Origin: Fen-999 sp044220545
Lineage (GTDB): Bacteria; Pseudomonadota; Gammaproteobacteria; Burkholderiales; Rhodocyclaceae
DNA length: 45,858 bases
Assembly: GCA_044220545.1 (NCBI GenBank)
Contig: JBGAQX010000027.1
Coordinates: 1-45,858 of the forward strand
Direction of reading: 5' to 3'
Below are positions 33,939 through 42,146 of this stretch, one piece after another. Position 1 is the stretch's first letter; the number at the start of each line of letters is the position of its first letter. Under the pieces are notes generated by a model that saw nothing but the letters and a program-made list of their open reading frames with translations, did no database searches and was not told the DNA's origin. A program made the position numbers and the translations under genes.

Positions 33939-34304
33939 TTACTTCTTGGCCGCGGCAATTGCCTTGCGCGGGCCTTTGCGGGTACGGGCATTGGTACGTG
34001 TGCGCTGACCGCGGACCGGCAAGCCGCGGCGATGACGAACACCCCGGTAGCAGCCCAAGTCCATCAGACGCTTGATGCTCATCGTCACTTCACGACGAAG
34101 GTCCCCCTCGACTGTGAACTTGCCGACTTCTTCGCGCAGACGGTCCATGTCCGCGTCGGTGAGGTCCTTCATTTTCGCCGAGCGTTTGACGCCGGCGGCG
34201 TCGCAGATCTTCTGCGCGCGCGTGCGACCGATGCCATAGATCGCGGTCAACGCAATCTCGGTGTGCTGGTGGTTCGGAATATTTACGCCGGCGATACGGG
34301 CCAT
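33939..34304 (-). CDS. rpsM: 30S ribosomal protein S13
   Basis: 121 residues: MARIAGVNIPNHQHTEIALT, GIGRTRAQKICDAAGV, and the basic RHRRGLPVRGQRTRTNARTR tail that contacts the P-site tRNA. First gene of the alpha operon, 98 nt after rpmJ, with a promoter in the gap. Confidence 0.97.
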   Translation of the reverse strand: MARIAGVNIPNHQHTEIALTAIYGIGRTRAQKICDAAGVKRSAKMKDLTDADMDRLREEVGKFTVEGDLRREVTMSIKRLMDLGCYRGVRHRRGLPVRGQRTRTNARTRKGPRKAIAAAKK

Positions 34305-34352
34305 GTGCTTACCTATCTATCGCTGAAACTTAACCAATAACTTCACAGAAAC

Positions 34353-34376
34353 GTCGGTGCGAAGTGCAGAACCGAC
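34353..34376 (-). other. Hairpin in the alpha-operon leader
   Basis: GTCGGT and ACCGAC arms close an inner TGC/GCA pairing just downstream of the alpha promoter -10. It could take part in S4-dependent control, but it does not resemble the enteric S4-binding pseudoknot closely enough to call it that. Confidence 0.35.
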
Positions 34377-34377
34377 A

Positions 34378-34406
34378 ATTATATTCGAGCTTCTCGGCTT
34401 GATCAA
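34378..34406 (-). promoter_or_regulatory. Promoter of the alpha operon (rpsM-rpsK-rpsD-rpoA-rplQ)
   Basis: TTGATC, 17-nt spacer, perfect TATAAT on the minus strand. The -35 box overlaps the rpmJ stop codon. Leader length to rpsM is about 70 nt. Confidence 0.75.
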
Positions 34407-34516
34407 CCCTGACGCTGTTTGTGGCGCGGATCGGCGCAGATGATGCGCACGACACCCTTGCGGCGGATTACCTTGCACTTACGGCACATACGCTTTACCG
34501 AAGCGGTGACTTTCAT
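34403..34516 (-). CDS. rpmJ: 50S ribosomal protein L36
   Basis: 37 residues starting MKVTASVKRMCRKCKVIRRK and ending DPRHKQRQG. The zinc-binding Cys11, Cys14, Cys27 and His32 are all present (C+ form). Its stop codon is embedded in the -35 element of the alpha promoter. Located between infA and rpsM, the usual betaproteobacterial order. Confidence 0.95.
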   Translation of the reverse strand: MKVTASVKRMCRKCKVIRRKGVVRIICADPRHKQRQG

Positions 34517-34549
34517 GGTGTTTCTCCAAAAACGTGTTCTCTTCTGTTG

Positions 34550-34768
34550 CTACTTGGCGCGAAAAACAATTCGCCCCTTGGTCAAATCATACGGTGTCAA
34601 CTGCACGGTCACCTTGTCGCCTGGCAGGATGCGGATGTAATGCATACGCATCTTGCCGGAGATGTGGCCAAGAACAATGTGACCGTTTTCCAGCTTTACT
34701 CTAAACGTCGCGTTGGGCAGGTTCTCCACAACCTCACCCTGCATCTCGATAACGTCTTCTTTCGACAT
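34550..34768 (-). CDS. infA: Translation initiation factor IF-1
   Basis: 72 residues, one OB-fold: MSKEDVIEMQGEVVENLPNA...GHISGKMRMHYIRILPGDKV. It blocks the A site during initiation. The start at 34768 gives the standard length and lies 4 nt after the secY stop. In E. coli infA is elsewhere; here it is in the spc operon. Confidence 0.96.
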   Translation of the reverse strand: MSKEDVIEMQGEVVENLPNATFRVKLENGHIVLGHISGKMRMHYIRILPGDKVTVQLTPYDLTKGRIVFRAK

Positions 34769-34772
34769 GCGC

Positions 34773-36101
34773 TCAGCGGACGGGTAACCCCGCACCCTTG
34801 AAATTCGCTTTCTTCAACAGGCTTTCATACTGATGTGACATCACATAGGCCTGAACCTGGGACATAAAGTCCATGGTGACGACCACAATAATCAGCAGAC
34901 TGGTGCCGCCGAAATAAAACGGCACGTTCCATTTCAGGATAAGGAATTCGGGGAGTAGACAAACAACAGTCACGTAGAGCGCGCCGACCAAGGTAAGACG
35001 CATAAGAATCTTGTCGATGTAGCGACTGGTCTGTTCCCCAGGGCGAATACCGGGAACAAAGGCGCCGCTTTTCTTAAGGTTGTCAGCCGTTTCCTTGGAA
35101 TTGAAAACCAGCGCCGTATAGAAAAAGCAGAAAAAGACGATAGCGGCGGCATATAGCATGACGTAAATCGGCTGCCCGGGGGATAAGGTGGCGGCAATAT
35201 CCTTTAACCACGTCATACCCTCCGAAGCACCAAACCAACCAGCCGCCGTTGCCGGAAACAGAATGATGGACGAAGCGAAGATCGGCGGAATTACTCCTGA
35301 CATGTTCAGCTTGAGCGGCAGGTGCGAACTTTGTCCGCCGTATACCTTGTTACCCACCTGGCGCTTGGCGTAGTTCACCAGAATCTTGCGCTGACCCCGC
35401 TCAACAAAAACAACAAAACCCGTGACCAAGATAACCAGGGCGCAGATGAACAACGCCGAAACCGGATGCATCGCGCCGGTACGCACTAGCTCAAACAGAC
35501 CGCCGAGCGCATTTGGCAACCCGGCCGCAATACCAGCGAAGATGATGATCGAGATCCCGTTACCCAGTCCACGCTCAGTGATCTGCTCGCCAAGCCACAT
35601 CAGGAACATCGTACCGGTAACGAGCGTCATCACTGTGACCAAGCGAAACATCATGCCAGGATCAAGCACAAGGCCGGCCTGCGACTCAAGTGCGATGGCG
35701 ATACCAAAACCCTGGAACAGTGCGAGACCAACCGTTCCATAGCGAGTGTATTGGGTAATCTTCCGCCGGCCCGCTTCCCCCTCTTTCTTCAACTGCTCAA
35801 GCGAGGGGACCGCAATCGTCATCAACTGCATGATGATCGACGAGGAGATGTAGGGCATGATACCCAAGGCAAAGATGGTGAAACGGGACAGCGCACCGCC
35901 CGAGAACAGGTTGAATATCCCAAGAATGCCGCCCTGCTGACCCTGGAACAACTCGGCCAGTCGATGCGGATCAATGCCAGGCACGGGAATATGTGCGCCA
36001 ACACGATACACCAACAAGGCGCCCAACAAGAACCACAGCCGGCGCCAGAGGTCGCCGAACTTGCCAGCCTTGCCGAGAGTATTGGCGGGGGGATTAGCCA
36101 A
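34773..36101 (-). CDS. secY: Preprotein translocase subunit SecY
   Basis: The 442-residue protein-conducting channel has ten hydrophobic helices. Visible signatures are RLWFLLGALLVYRVGAHIPVPG, GIMPYISSSIIMQLM and GQRKILVNYAKRQVGNKVYG. The later FVPGIRPGEQTSRYIDKIL covers the cytoplasmic loop that touches SecA and the ribosome. It sits between rplO and infA, as is normal. Confidence 0.97.
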   Translation of the reverse strand: MANPPANTLGKAGKFGDLWRRLWFLLGALLVYRVGAHIPVPGIDPHRLAELFQGQQGGILGIFNLFSGGALSRFTIFALGIMPYISSSIIMQLMTIAVPSLEQLKKEGEAGRRKITQYTRYGTVGLALFQGFGIAIALESQAGLVLDPGMMFRLVTVMTLVTGTMFLMWLGEQITERGLGNGISIIIFAGIAAGLPNALGGLFELVRTGAMHPVSALFICALVILVTGFVVFVERGQRKILVNYAKRQVGNKVYGGQSSHLPLKLNMSGVIPPIFASSIILFPATAAGWFGASEGMTWLKDIAATLSPGQPIYVMLYAAAIVFFCFFYTALVFNSKETADNLKKSGAFVPGIRPGEQTSRYIDKILMRLTLVGALYVTVVCLLPEFLILKWNVPFYFGGTSLLIIVVVTMDFMSQVQAYVMSHQYESLLKKANFKGAGLPVR

Positions 36102-36126
36102 GGCTATCGCTCTCTATTCGCTTCGA

Positions 36127-36576
36127 TCAGTCTGCCGCGGCGATCTCGACAACCGAGCCACCGACAGCCTCAATGGCGGCTTTCGCGCCCTTAGTGGCGC
36201 CAATACCCTTGAGCTTCACCTTGCGGGTTAGCCTACCTGACAGGATTACTTTGGCCGACAGCGCAGTGGCGGAAATGACTCCGACCTGCTTAAGCGTCAG
36301 CAAGTCGATATCGTCGACGGGCAGCTTTTCCAGTTCGGAAAGCCGGACCTCCACATTTCGAGCGGCGGTGAGCGAAACAAAGCCCCGTTTGGGCAAGCGA
36401 CGCTGCAAGGGCATCTGGCCGCCCTCAAAGCCGACCTTGTGAAAACCGCCAGCGCGCGACTTTTGGCCCTTGTGGCCACGACCCGCAGTCTTACCTAGCC
36501 CACTGCCAATGCCACGGCCAACACGCTTTTTCGCATGCTTGGCACCGCTGCCCGGCTTAAGGTTATTGAGTTCCAT
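36127..36576 (-). CDS. rplO: 50S ribosomal protein L15
   Basis: 149 residues: MELNNLKPGSGAKHAKKRVG, GRGHKGQKSRAGG and FEGGQMPLQRRLPKRGF are the L15 basic N-terminal extension that penetrates 23S rRNA. Follows rpmD by 4 nt. Confidence 0.97.
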   Translation of the reverse strand: MELNNLKPGSGAKHAKKRVGRGIGSGLGKTAGRGHKGQKSRAGGFHKVGFEGGQMPLQRRLPKRGFVSLTAARNVEVRLSELEKLPVDDIDLLTLKQVGVISATALSAKVILSGRLTRKVKLKGIGATKGAKAAIEAVGGSVVEIAAAD

Positions 36577-36580
36577 CTGC

Positions 36581-36763
36581 TTAGCCCTCGCACTTCACCA
36601 GATACGCGATTTTCTTGATCATGCCCCGGATGGCCGGCGTATCGACCAGTTCGGCACTGCTGTTAAGCTTACGCAGGCCCAACCCACGCACAGTGGCACG
36701 ATGATCCTGCTTGGTACCAATAACACTTTTTATCAGCGTCACTTTGATCTTCTTGTCGACCAT
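36581..36763 (-). CDS. rpmD: 50S ribosomal protein L30
   Basis: 60 residues: KIKVTLIKSVIGTKQDHRAT, GLGLRKLNSSAELVDTPAIR, MIKKIAYLV. The short bacterial L30 form; 3 nt after rpsE. Confidence 0.96.
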   Translation of the reverse strand: MVDKKIKVTLIKSVIGTKQDHRATVRGLGLRKLNSSAELVDTPAIRGMIKKIAYLVKCEG

Positions 36764-36766
36764 GAC

Positions 36767-37297
36767 TTACTCCATGATGTCCTGAACGGACTTGCCTCGC
36801 TTGGCAGCGATTTCCGCCGGGGTGCTCGTGGCTTGCAAACCATTGAGCGTGGCACGGACAAGGTTATAGGGGTTGGTCGAACCGATGCACTTGGCGACAA
36901 TATCTGTTATTCCCATCACCTCGAATACTGCCCGCATTGGGCCGCCAGCGATCACGCCTGTACCAGCCGGTGCCGGGGACATTAGAACGGTGGTTGCGCC
37001 ATGCTTGCCAATCACGGTGTGATGCAACGTGCCCTTGTTCAACTTGACCTTGGCCATCTTGCGACGTGCCTCTTCCATCGCTTTCTGCACTGCGACGGGC
37101 ACTTCACGAGACTTGCCCTTGCCCATGCCAACGGTGCCGTCGCCATCGCCAACCACGGTAAGTGCGGCAAAGCCGAGAATTCGACCGCCTTTGACCACCT
37201 TGGTGACACGATTGATGGAAACCATCTTCTCGCGCAAGCCATCGTCGCGCTCTTCGTTGGTCTGCTGCTGTTTCTTGTTGCCTTGCGGTTTAGCCAT
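36767..37297 (-). CDS. rpsE: 30S ribosomal protein S5
   Basis: 176 residues: the double-stranded RNA-binding domain has VSINRVTKVVKGGRILGFAA and VGDGDGTVGMGKGKSREVPV. The C-terminal part has APAGTGVIAGGPMRAVFEVM. The start at 37297 (MAKPQGNKK) is preferred over a TTG 15 nt upstream. S5 shapes decoding accuracy. Confidence 0.96.
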   Translation of the reverse strand: MAKPQGNKKQQQTNEERDDGLREKMVSINRVTKVVKGGRILGFAALTVVGDGDGTVGMGKGKSREVPVAVQKAMEEARRKMAKVKLNKGTLHHTVIGKHGATTVLMSPAPAGTGVIAGGPMRAVFEVMGITDIVAKCIGSTNPYNLVRATLNGLQATSTPAEIAAKRGKSVQDIME

Positions 37298-37320
37298 GTT
37301 CGTCTCGCTCAATTGCCCGC

Positions 37321-37674
37321 TTAGAACTTCAGGCCGCCCTCACGGGCAGCCTCCGCCAGCGCCTTGACGCGGCCGTGATAACGGAAACCGGAACGATCAA
37401 AGGCCACCCCCTCAATACCCTTGGCCTTGGCTCGCTCGGCGATCAACTTGCCCACCACCTTTGCCGCATCCACATTGCCGCCGTTGGGCGATTGCTTCCG
37501 CACATCTGCCTCGGCGGTCGAGGCGGCGACCAATACTTGCGTACCACAACCGGAGAAGATCTGCGCATAGATATGGCTGTTGGTGCGATGCACTGCCAAA
37601 CGTGCCAATTTGAGCTCCGCAATCTTGGCGCGGGTCTTACGCGCCCTGCGCAAACGAGCCTGCTTCTTTTCCAT
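37321..37674 (-). CDS. rplR: 50S ribosomal protein L18
   Basis: 117 residues: RLRRARKTRAKIAELKLARL, AVHRTNSHIYAQIF, and the C-terminal AFDRSGFRYHGRVKALAEAAREGGL. Binds 5S rRNA with L5 and L25. Confidence 0.96.
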   Translation of the reverse strand: MEKKQARLRRARKTRAKIAELKLARLAVHRTNSHIYAQIFSGCGTQVLVAASTAEADVRKQSPNGGNVDAAKVVGKLIAERAKAKGIEGVAFDRSGFRYHGRVKALAEAAREGGLKF

Positions 37675-37687
37675 GATTTACGCGCCC

Positions 37688-38218
37688 TTACTTCTTCTTG
37701 GTTTCCTTGATGACGACCACCTCGTTGGCATAACGCACGCCCTTACCCTTATAGGGTTCGGGAGAACGGTACGCACGAACTTCGGCGGCCACCTGGCCGA
37801 CCAACTGCCTGTCGATGCCTTTGATAACAATTTCTGTCGGCGTCGGCGTCTCTGCCTTGATCCCTTCGGGCATATCATGCACAACGGGATGCGAAAAGCC
37901 GAGACTGAGATTCAACTTGCCACCCTGCGCCTGGGCTTTGTAGCCGACACCAACCAGGTTCAATCGCTTCTCGAAACCCTTGGTGACCCCATTGACCATA
38001 TTGGCCAACAGTGCGCGCATGGTTCCGGACATGGCGCCAGCGTTATCACCGGTTCCCGCACGGACCTGCAACTTGTCACCTTCCCTCTCGATCGTCACGG
38101 AGGGCAACAGGATCTGATTTAGCGTGCCTAGCGGACCCTTGACGATAACCTGCGCATCGCCCAGGGTTACCTCCACGCCCTTGGGCAATTCGACCGGATA
38201 CTTGGCGATACGAGACAT
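37688..38218 (-). CDS. rplF: 50S ribosomal protein L6
   Basis: 176 residues with two repeated alpha/beta domains: MSRIAKYPVELPKGVEVTLG and LVGVGYKAQAQGGKLNLSLG, ending PEPYKGKGVRYANEVV. Binds near the sarcin-ricin loop. Confidence 0.97.
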   Translation of the reverse strand: MSRIAKYPVELPKGVEVTLGDAQVIVKGPLGTLNQILLPSVTIEREGDKLQVRAGTGDNAGAMSGTMRALLANMVNGVTKGFEKRLNLVGVGYKAQAQGGKLNLSLGFSHPVVHDMPEGIKAETPTPTEIVIKGIDRQLVGQVAAEVRAYRSPEPYKGKGVRYANEVVVIKETKKK

Positions 38219-38229
38219 TGTTCTTCTCC

Positions 38230-38625
38230 TTACGCCACAATGCAGAGCACTTCGCCACCAGTATTGGAAGCGCGAGCCCGACGGTCAGTCATCACACCTT
38301 GCGGCGTCGAAACAATGGCGATACCCAATCCATTCATGACCTTTGGTAGATCATCCTTGCCGCGGTATACCCGCAGGCCCGGCTTCGACACACGCTCGAT
38401 GCGCTCAATCACCGGGCGACCGGCGTAGTACTTGAGGGCAATATCCAACTCATTCTTGCCGCTGCCGTCACGCACGGCGAAATCGTCGATGTAGCCCTCA
38501 TCCTTGAGCACCTTGGCGATGGCAATCTTGATTTTCGAGGACGGCATGGTGACGGCCACTTTCTCGGCCATTTGCGCATTTCTAATGCGCGTCAACATGT
38601 CGGCGATGGGATCGGTCATACTCAT
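38230..38625 (-). CDS. rpsH: 30S ribosomal protein S8
   Basis: 131 residues: MSMTDPIADMLTRIRNAQMA and the C-terminal GLGIAIVSTPQGVMTDRRAR. A central 16S assembly protein; in E. coli it represses the spc operon at rplE. Confidence 0.97.
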   Translation of the reverse strand: MSMTDPIADMLTRIRNAQMAEKVAVTMPSSKIKIAIAKVLKDEGYIDDFAVRDGSGKNELDIALKYYAGRPVIERIERVSKPGLRVYRGKDDLPKVMNGLGIAIVSTPQGVMTDRRARASNTGGEVLCIVA

Positions 38626-38637
38626 TCGTCGATCTCC

Positions 38638-38943
38638 TTACCAGCTAGCCTTGGTCATGCCCGGCACCTCGCCGCGCATGGCAATCTCTCGCAGTTTGTT
38701 GCGGCACAAGCCGAACTTGCGAAACACGCCACGCGGCCGCCCGGTAAGCGCGCAGCGATTGCGCTGACGACTCGGACTGGCGTTGCGGGGCAACTGTTGC
38801 AGCTTGAGGCGCGCGGCCATACGGTCGTCGTCGGACAAGCTAGCGTCATTGATGATGGCGTTCAGCTCGGCGCGCTTGGCGGCATACTTCGCCACCATCT
38901 TGGCGCGCTTGGCTTCGCGGTTCTTCAGTGCAAGTTTCGCCAT
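38638..38943 (-). CDS. rpsN: 30S ribosomal protein S14
   Basis: 101 residues, the long zinc-free form: MAKLALKNREAKRAKMVAKY and RCALTGRPRGVFRKFGLCRN, ending GEVPGMTKASW. The start at 38943 matches family length; the frame is open further up but overlaps rplE. Confidence 0.96.
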   Translation of the reverse strand: MAKLALKNREAKRAKMVAKYAAKRAELNAIINDASLSDDDRMAARLKLQQLPRNASPSRQRNRCALTGRPRGVFRKFGLCRNKLREIAMRGEVPGMTKASW

Positions 38944-38950
38944 GACTGCC

Positions 38951-39490
38951 TCAGCTCTTGAAGGGGAACTTGAAAGCGGCCAGCAGCGCCTTGGCTTCCG
39001 CATCCGTTTTTGCCGTCGTGGTGATACTGATATTCATGCCACGCAGCACATCGATCTTGTCGTACTCGATCTCGGGGAAAATAATCTGCTCCTTGACCCC
39101 GACGTTGTAGTTACCACGACCATCGAAGCCCTTGCCGCCGACACCGCGGAAGTCGCGAATCCGCGGCATTGCGACGGTCACCAACCTGTCAAGAAACTCG
39201 AACATGCGGGTACCGCGCAACGTCACCATACAGCCGATCGGATACCCCTCGCGGATCTTGAAACCCGCGATCGCCTTGCGGGCCTTGGTCACGACAGGCT
39301 TCTGACCGGCGATCTTGGTCATGTCGCCCACAGCGTTATCGAGCACCTTCTTGTCACCTACCGCCTCGCCAACACCCATATTCAGCGTGATCTTGGTGAT
39401 CCGGGGGACTTCCATGATCGACTTATAGCCGAACTGATCCCGCAACTGGGGCACCACTGTTTCTTTATAGAATTGCTGCAATCGCGCCAT
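38951..39490 (-). CDS. rplE: 50S ribosomal protein L5
   Basis: 179 residues: MARLQQFYKETVVPQLRDQF, PRITKITLNMGVGEAVGDKK and RDFRGVGGKGFDGRGNYNVG. Binds 5S rRNA and the P-site tRNA elbow. Confidence 0.97.
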   Translation of the reverse strand: MARLQQFYKETVVPQLRDQFGYKSIMEVPRITKITLNMGVGEAVGDKKVLDNAVGDMTKIAGQKPVVTKARKAIAGFKIREGYPIGCMVTLRGTRMFEFLDRLVTVAMPRIRDFRGVGGKGFDGRGNYNVGVKEQIIFPEIEYDKIDVLRGMNISITTTAKTDAEAKALLAAFKFPFKS

Positions 39491-39499
39491 GTTCAGTCC

Positions 39500-39817
39500 T
39501 TATGCATCCACGACTTCGCCGTTCGACTTGAACACCCGCACCTTACGACCGTCATCAAGCGTCTTGAAACCAACGCGATCGGCCTTCTGGCTGGCGGAGT
39601 TGAACAGCGCCACATTAGAAACATGGATCGACATCTCTTTTTCGACGATGCCACCCGGCTGCCCCCTCATGGGGTTGGGCTTTGTGTGCTTCTTGACCCG
39701 ATTGATACCCTCAACCACCAATCTCTCATCATTGACGCGTACCAGCACGGTTCCGCGCTTGCCCTTGTCCTTGCCTGCGATGACGACCACGTCATCGCCT
39801 TTGCGAATCTTGTTCAT
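39500..39817 (-). CDS. rplX: 50S ribosomal protein L24
   Basis: 105 residues with a KOW motif near the N-terminus: MNKIRKGDDVVVIAGKDKGK, then GINRVKKHTKPNP. Early 50S assembly initiator. Confidence 0.96.
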   Translation of the reverse strand: MNKIRKGDDVVVIAGKDKGKRGTVLVRVNDERLVVEGINRVKKHTKPNPMRGQPGGIVEKEMSIHVSNVALFNSASQKADRVGFKTLDDGRKVRVFKSNGEVVDA

Positions 39818-39828
39818 GGCGGAATCCT

Positions 39829-40197
39829 TTACAGAACTTCAGGCGCCAACGAGACGATCTTCATGAAGCGTTCAGTGCGCAATTCACGCGTCACCGGCCC
39901 GAAGATACGCGTGCCAATCGGCTCCAGCTTGTTGTTGAGCAGTACGGCGGCATTGCCATCAAACTTGACCAGAGAGCCGTCGGAACGTCGAACGCCCTTG
40001 GCCGTGCGCACGACGACGGCGCTATAGATCTCACCCTTCTTGACACGGCCGCGCGGCGCCGCATCCTTGACGGTGACCTTGATGACATCCCCAATCCCGG
40101 CGTAGCGGCGCTTGGAGCCACCCAACACTTTGATACACATCACAGCGCGCGCGCCGGTGTTGTCGGCGACATCGAGCATTGACTGCATTTGGATCAT
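39829..40197 (-). CDS. rplN: 50S ribosomal protein L14
   Basis: 122 residues: MIQMQSMLDVADNTGARAVM and VFGPVTREL-type IFGPVTRELRTERFMKIVSL. Binds at the subunit interface (bridge B8). First gene of the spc operon behind a strong promoter and a 120-nt leader. Confidence 0.97.
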   Translation of the reverse strand: MIQMQSMLDVADNTGARAVMCIKVLGGSKRRYAGIGDVIKVTVKDAAPRGRVKKGEIYSAVVVRTAKGVRRSDGSLVKFDGNAAVLLNNKLEPIGTRIFGPVTRELRTERFMKIVSLAPEVL

Positions 40198-40237
40198 TAC
40201 ATTTCTCCAACTTAATCCGCATCGCCTCAGGCAACGC

Positions 40238-40280
40238 AGTCAGTCTTGGAACCCGTCCGGGTCAGAAGGCAAGGCTGACT
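40238..40280 (-). other. Structured leader of the spc operon
   Basis: AGTCAG/CTGACT arms (40238-40243 and 40275-40280) close an imperfect stem-loop containing an inner ACCC/GGGT pairing. It lies between the spc promoter and rplN and could be a feedback site. Function inferred from position only. Confidence 0.35.
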
Positions 40281-40317
40281 TGCAAAGTTCTGAAGTTAGC
40301 CTCGGCAAAGAGGCGAG

Positions 40318-40346
40318 ATTATATGACCTCGCCACCCGCTCGTCAA
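40318..40346 (-). promoter_or_regulatory. Promoter of the spc operon
   Basis: TTGACG, 17-nt spacer, perfect TATAAT on the minus strand, in the 170-nt gap between rpsQ and rplN. This is the best sigma70-type promoter in the window. E. coli has its spc promoter at the same place. Confidence 0.85.
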
Positions 40347-40367
40347 CAACTTTAGCAACAATTCTGC

Positions 40368-40640
40368 CTAGATCGCGCTAGACTTTTCGACAACCTGGGT
40401 AACACGCCAAGCTTTGGTCCGCGAAATCGGCGCGCACTCTTCGATCTGCACCAAGTCACCAGTAATGGCCTCGATACCTTCGACGTGAGCATGGTACTTT
40501 CTCGACCGGATCATCACCTTGCCAATCACGGGGTGCTTGACGCGGCGTTCAACCAGAACCGTCACCGTCTTGGCCATTTTGTCGCTGACGACACGACCTT
40601 GCAGAGTGCGGCGTGTCTTTTGTTCCGTGGCTTGGGTCAT
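40368..40640 (-). CDS. rpsQ: 30S ribosomal protein S17
   Basis: 90 residues, OB-fold: RRTLQGRVVSDKMAKTVTVL, RRVKHPVIGKVMIRSRKYHA, EECAPISRTKAWRV. Last gene of the S10 operon proper; overlaps rpmC by 4 nt. Confidence 0.97.
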   Translation of the reverse strand: MTQATEQKTRRTLQGRVVSDKMAKTVTVLVERRVKHPVIGKVMIRSRKYHAHVEGIEAITGDLVQIEECAPISRTKAWRVTQVVEKSSAI

Positions 40641-40831
40641 TTCGCAGCCGCCTTCTCGCGCTGAATTGTCTTGACTCGCGCAACATCCTTGCGCACCTTG
40701 CCAAGCTGGCTGGTGTTGTTAAGCTGCTGCGTGGCCAACTGCATACGCAGCGAAAACTGGGCCTTACGCAAGTCCAACAGCTCTTTCGCCAGCTCGGCGT
40801 CGTTCTTCTGCCTAAGTTCGCTCGCTTTCAT
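40637..40831 (-). CDS. rpmC: 50S ribosomal protein L29
   Basis: 64 residues, two helices: MKASELRQKNDAELAKELLD and FSLRMQLATQQLNNTSQLGK. Lies at the tunnel exit where trigger factor and SRP dock. Confidence 0.96.
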   Translation of the reverse strand: MKASELRQKNDAELAKELLDLRKAQFSLRMQLATQQLNNTSQLGKVRKDVARVKTIQREKAAAK

Positions 40832-40834
40832 TTC

Positions 40835-41248
40835 TTACCCCAAGTGACGCGTAACGAAAGTGGTTTCCAAAGGCAGCTTGGCCGCCGCCAAGCGGAAAGC
40901 CTCGCGGGCCAACACCTCATCCACTCCGTCCATTTCATAAAGCACCTTGCCGGGTTGGATTTCCGCCACCCAGTACTCGGGCGAGCCCTTGCCGTTACCC
41001 ATGCGAACTTCAGCCGGTTTCTTCGAAATAGGCTTGTCCGGGAAAATGCGGATCCAGATACGCCCGCCGCGCTTGATATGGCGTGTCATGGCACGGCGAG
41101 CGGCCTCGATTTGCCGGGCAGTCAGGCGTCCGCGACCGATGGCCTTCAAGCCATACTCGCCGAAACTGACCTTTGCGCCACGGGTGGCGACACCCGTGTT
41201 CCGCCCCTTCTGTTCTTTACGATATTTTCTGCGTGCTGGTTGCAGCAT
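40835..41248 (-). CDS. rplP: 50S ribosomal protein L16
   Basis: 137 residues: MLQPARRKYRKEQKGRNTGV, GRGRLTARQIEAARRAMTRH and the loop RMGNGKGSPEYWVA, which reaches the A site. 3 nt after... rpmC start side, 4 nt before the rpsC stop. Confidence 0.97.
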   Translation of the reverse strand: MLQPARRKYRKEQKGRNTGVATRGAKVSFGEYGLKAIGRGRLTARQIEAARRAMTRHIKRGGRIWIRIFPDKPISKKPAEVRMGNGKGSPEYWVAEIQPGKVLYEMDGVDEVLAREAFRLAAAKLPLETTFVTRHLG

Positions 41249-41252
41249 GGCT

Positions 41253-42137
41253 TCACTCCTTACCTTCCGGCGTCGCGATAGTCGTCTTGCGCACGCGCTT
41301 CACGGGCGCCTTGGCCGGATCGCCAGCAGCAAGTTCCGGCTTCACTTCGGGACCAGCGCCAACGGCAGCAGCCGGCTTACGCGCTCCGCCCGTCGGGCGA
41401 CGAGCAGCAGGCTTGCCGTCTTCACCGCGAGGAGCCCCAAGCGGCTTGCGCGGCCGACGCGACGGCTCTTCAGCCGGCAGCTCGGGCGACGTGACCGACT
41501 GGTCGTTCTTGGCCACCATTTCGCCCTTGAAAACCCACACTTTGATGCCGATGACGCCATAGGTGGTCTTTGCTTCCGACGTCCCATAGTCGATATCGGC
41601 GCGCAAGGTGTGGAGCGGCACGCGACCCTCTCGGTACCACTCGGTACGCGCAATTTCCGCGCCATTGAGACGACCGGAACTCATGATCTTGATGCCTTGA
41701 GCGCCCAACCGCATCGCATTCTGCATCGCGCGCTTCATGGCGCGACGAAACATAATGCGCTTTTCCAGCTGTTGCGCGATCGAATCTGCGATCAACTGCG
41801 CGTCGGTTTCCGGCTTCCGGATTTCCTCGATATTTACATGGACCGGCACGCCCATGCGTCGCTGGAGATCAAGCTTGAGATTCTCGATATCTTCGCCCTT
41901 CTTGCCAATAACGACACCAGGGCGGGCGCTGAAGACAGTGACGCGGGCATTCTTGGCCGGCCGCTCGATAATCACGCGACCGACAGAGGCGTGGGCCAGC
42001 TTCTTGCGCAGATAAGCGCGAACCTCAAGGTCTTCCTTGAGCATCTGCGGGAACGCCTTGCTGGTAGCGTACCAACGGGAAGTCCAGTCGCGCGTGACCG
42101 AAAGCCTGAAACCGGTCGGATGAATCTTTTGTCCCAT
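41253..42137 (-). CDS. rpsC: 30S ribosomal protein S3 with a long C-terminal extension
   Basis: 294 residues, against 233 in E. coli. The core (about 1-212) has MGQKIHPTGFRLSVTRDWTS, the KH domain with PGVVIGKKGEDIENLK and the C-terminal domain IGIKVWVFKGEMV. The last 80 residues are a Pro/Ala/Lys/Arg-rich, low-complexity tail (RRPRKPLGAPRGEDG ... VKRVRKTTIATPEGKE). Such tails are common in betaproteobacteria and probably disordered at the mRNA entry site. Reading frame and codon use are continuous, so it is not a fusion artefact. Confidence 0.96.
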   Translation of the reverse strand: MGQKIHPTGFRLSVTRDWTSRWYATSKAFPQMLKEDLEVRAYLRKKLAHASVGRVIIERPAKNARVTVFSARPGVVIGKKGEDIENLKLDLQRRMGVPVHVNIEEIRKPETDAQLIADSIAQQLEKRIMFRRAMKRAMQNAMRLGAQGIKIMSSGRLNGAEIARTEWYREGRVPLHTLRADIDYGTSEAKTTYGVIGIKVWVFKGEMVAKNDQSVTSPELPAEEPSRRPRKPLGAPRGEDGKPAARRPTGGARKPAAAVGAGPEVKPELAAGDPAKAPVKRVRKTTIATPEGKE

Positions 42138-42146
42138 GAATGCTCC

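Noticed and set aside
34305..34402. Enteric-type S4-binding pseudoknot in the rpsM leader
   Set aside because: Only a simple hairpin is evident; the pairing pattern of the enteric element could not be recognised.
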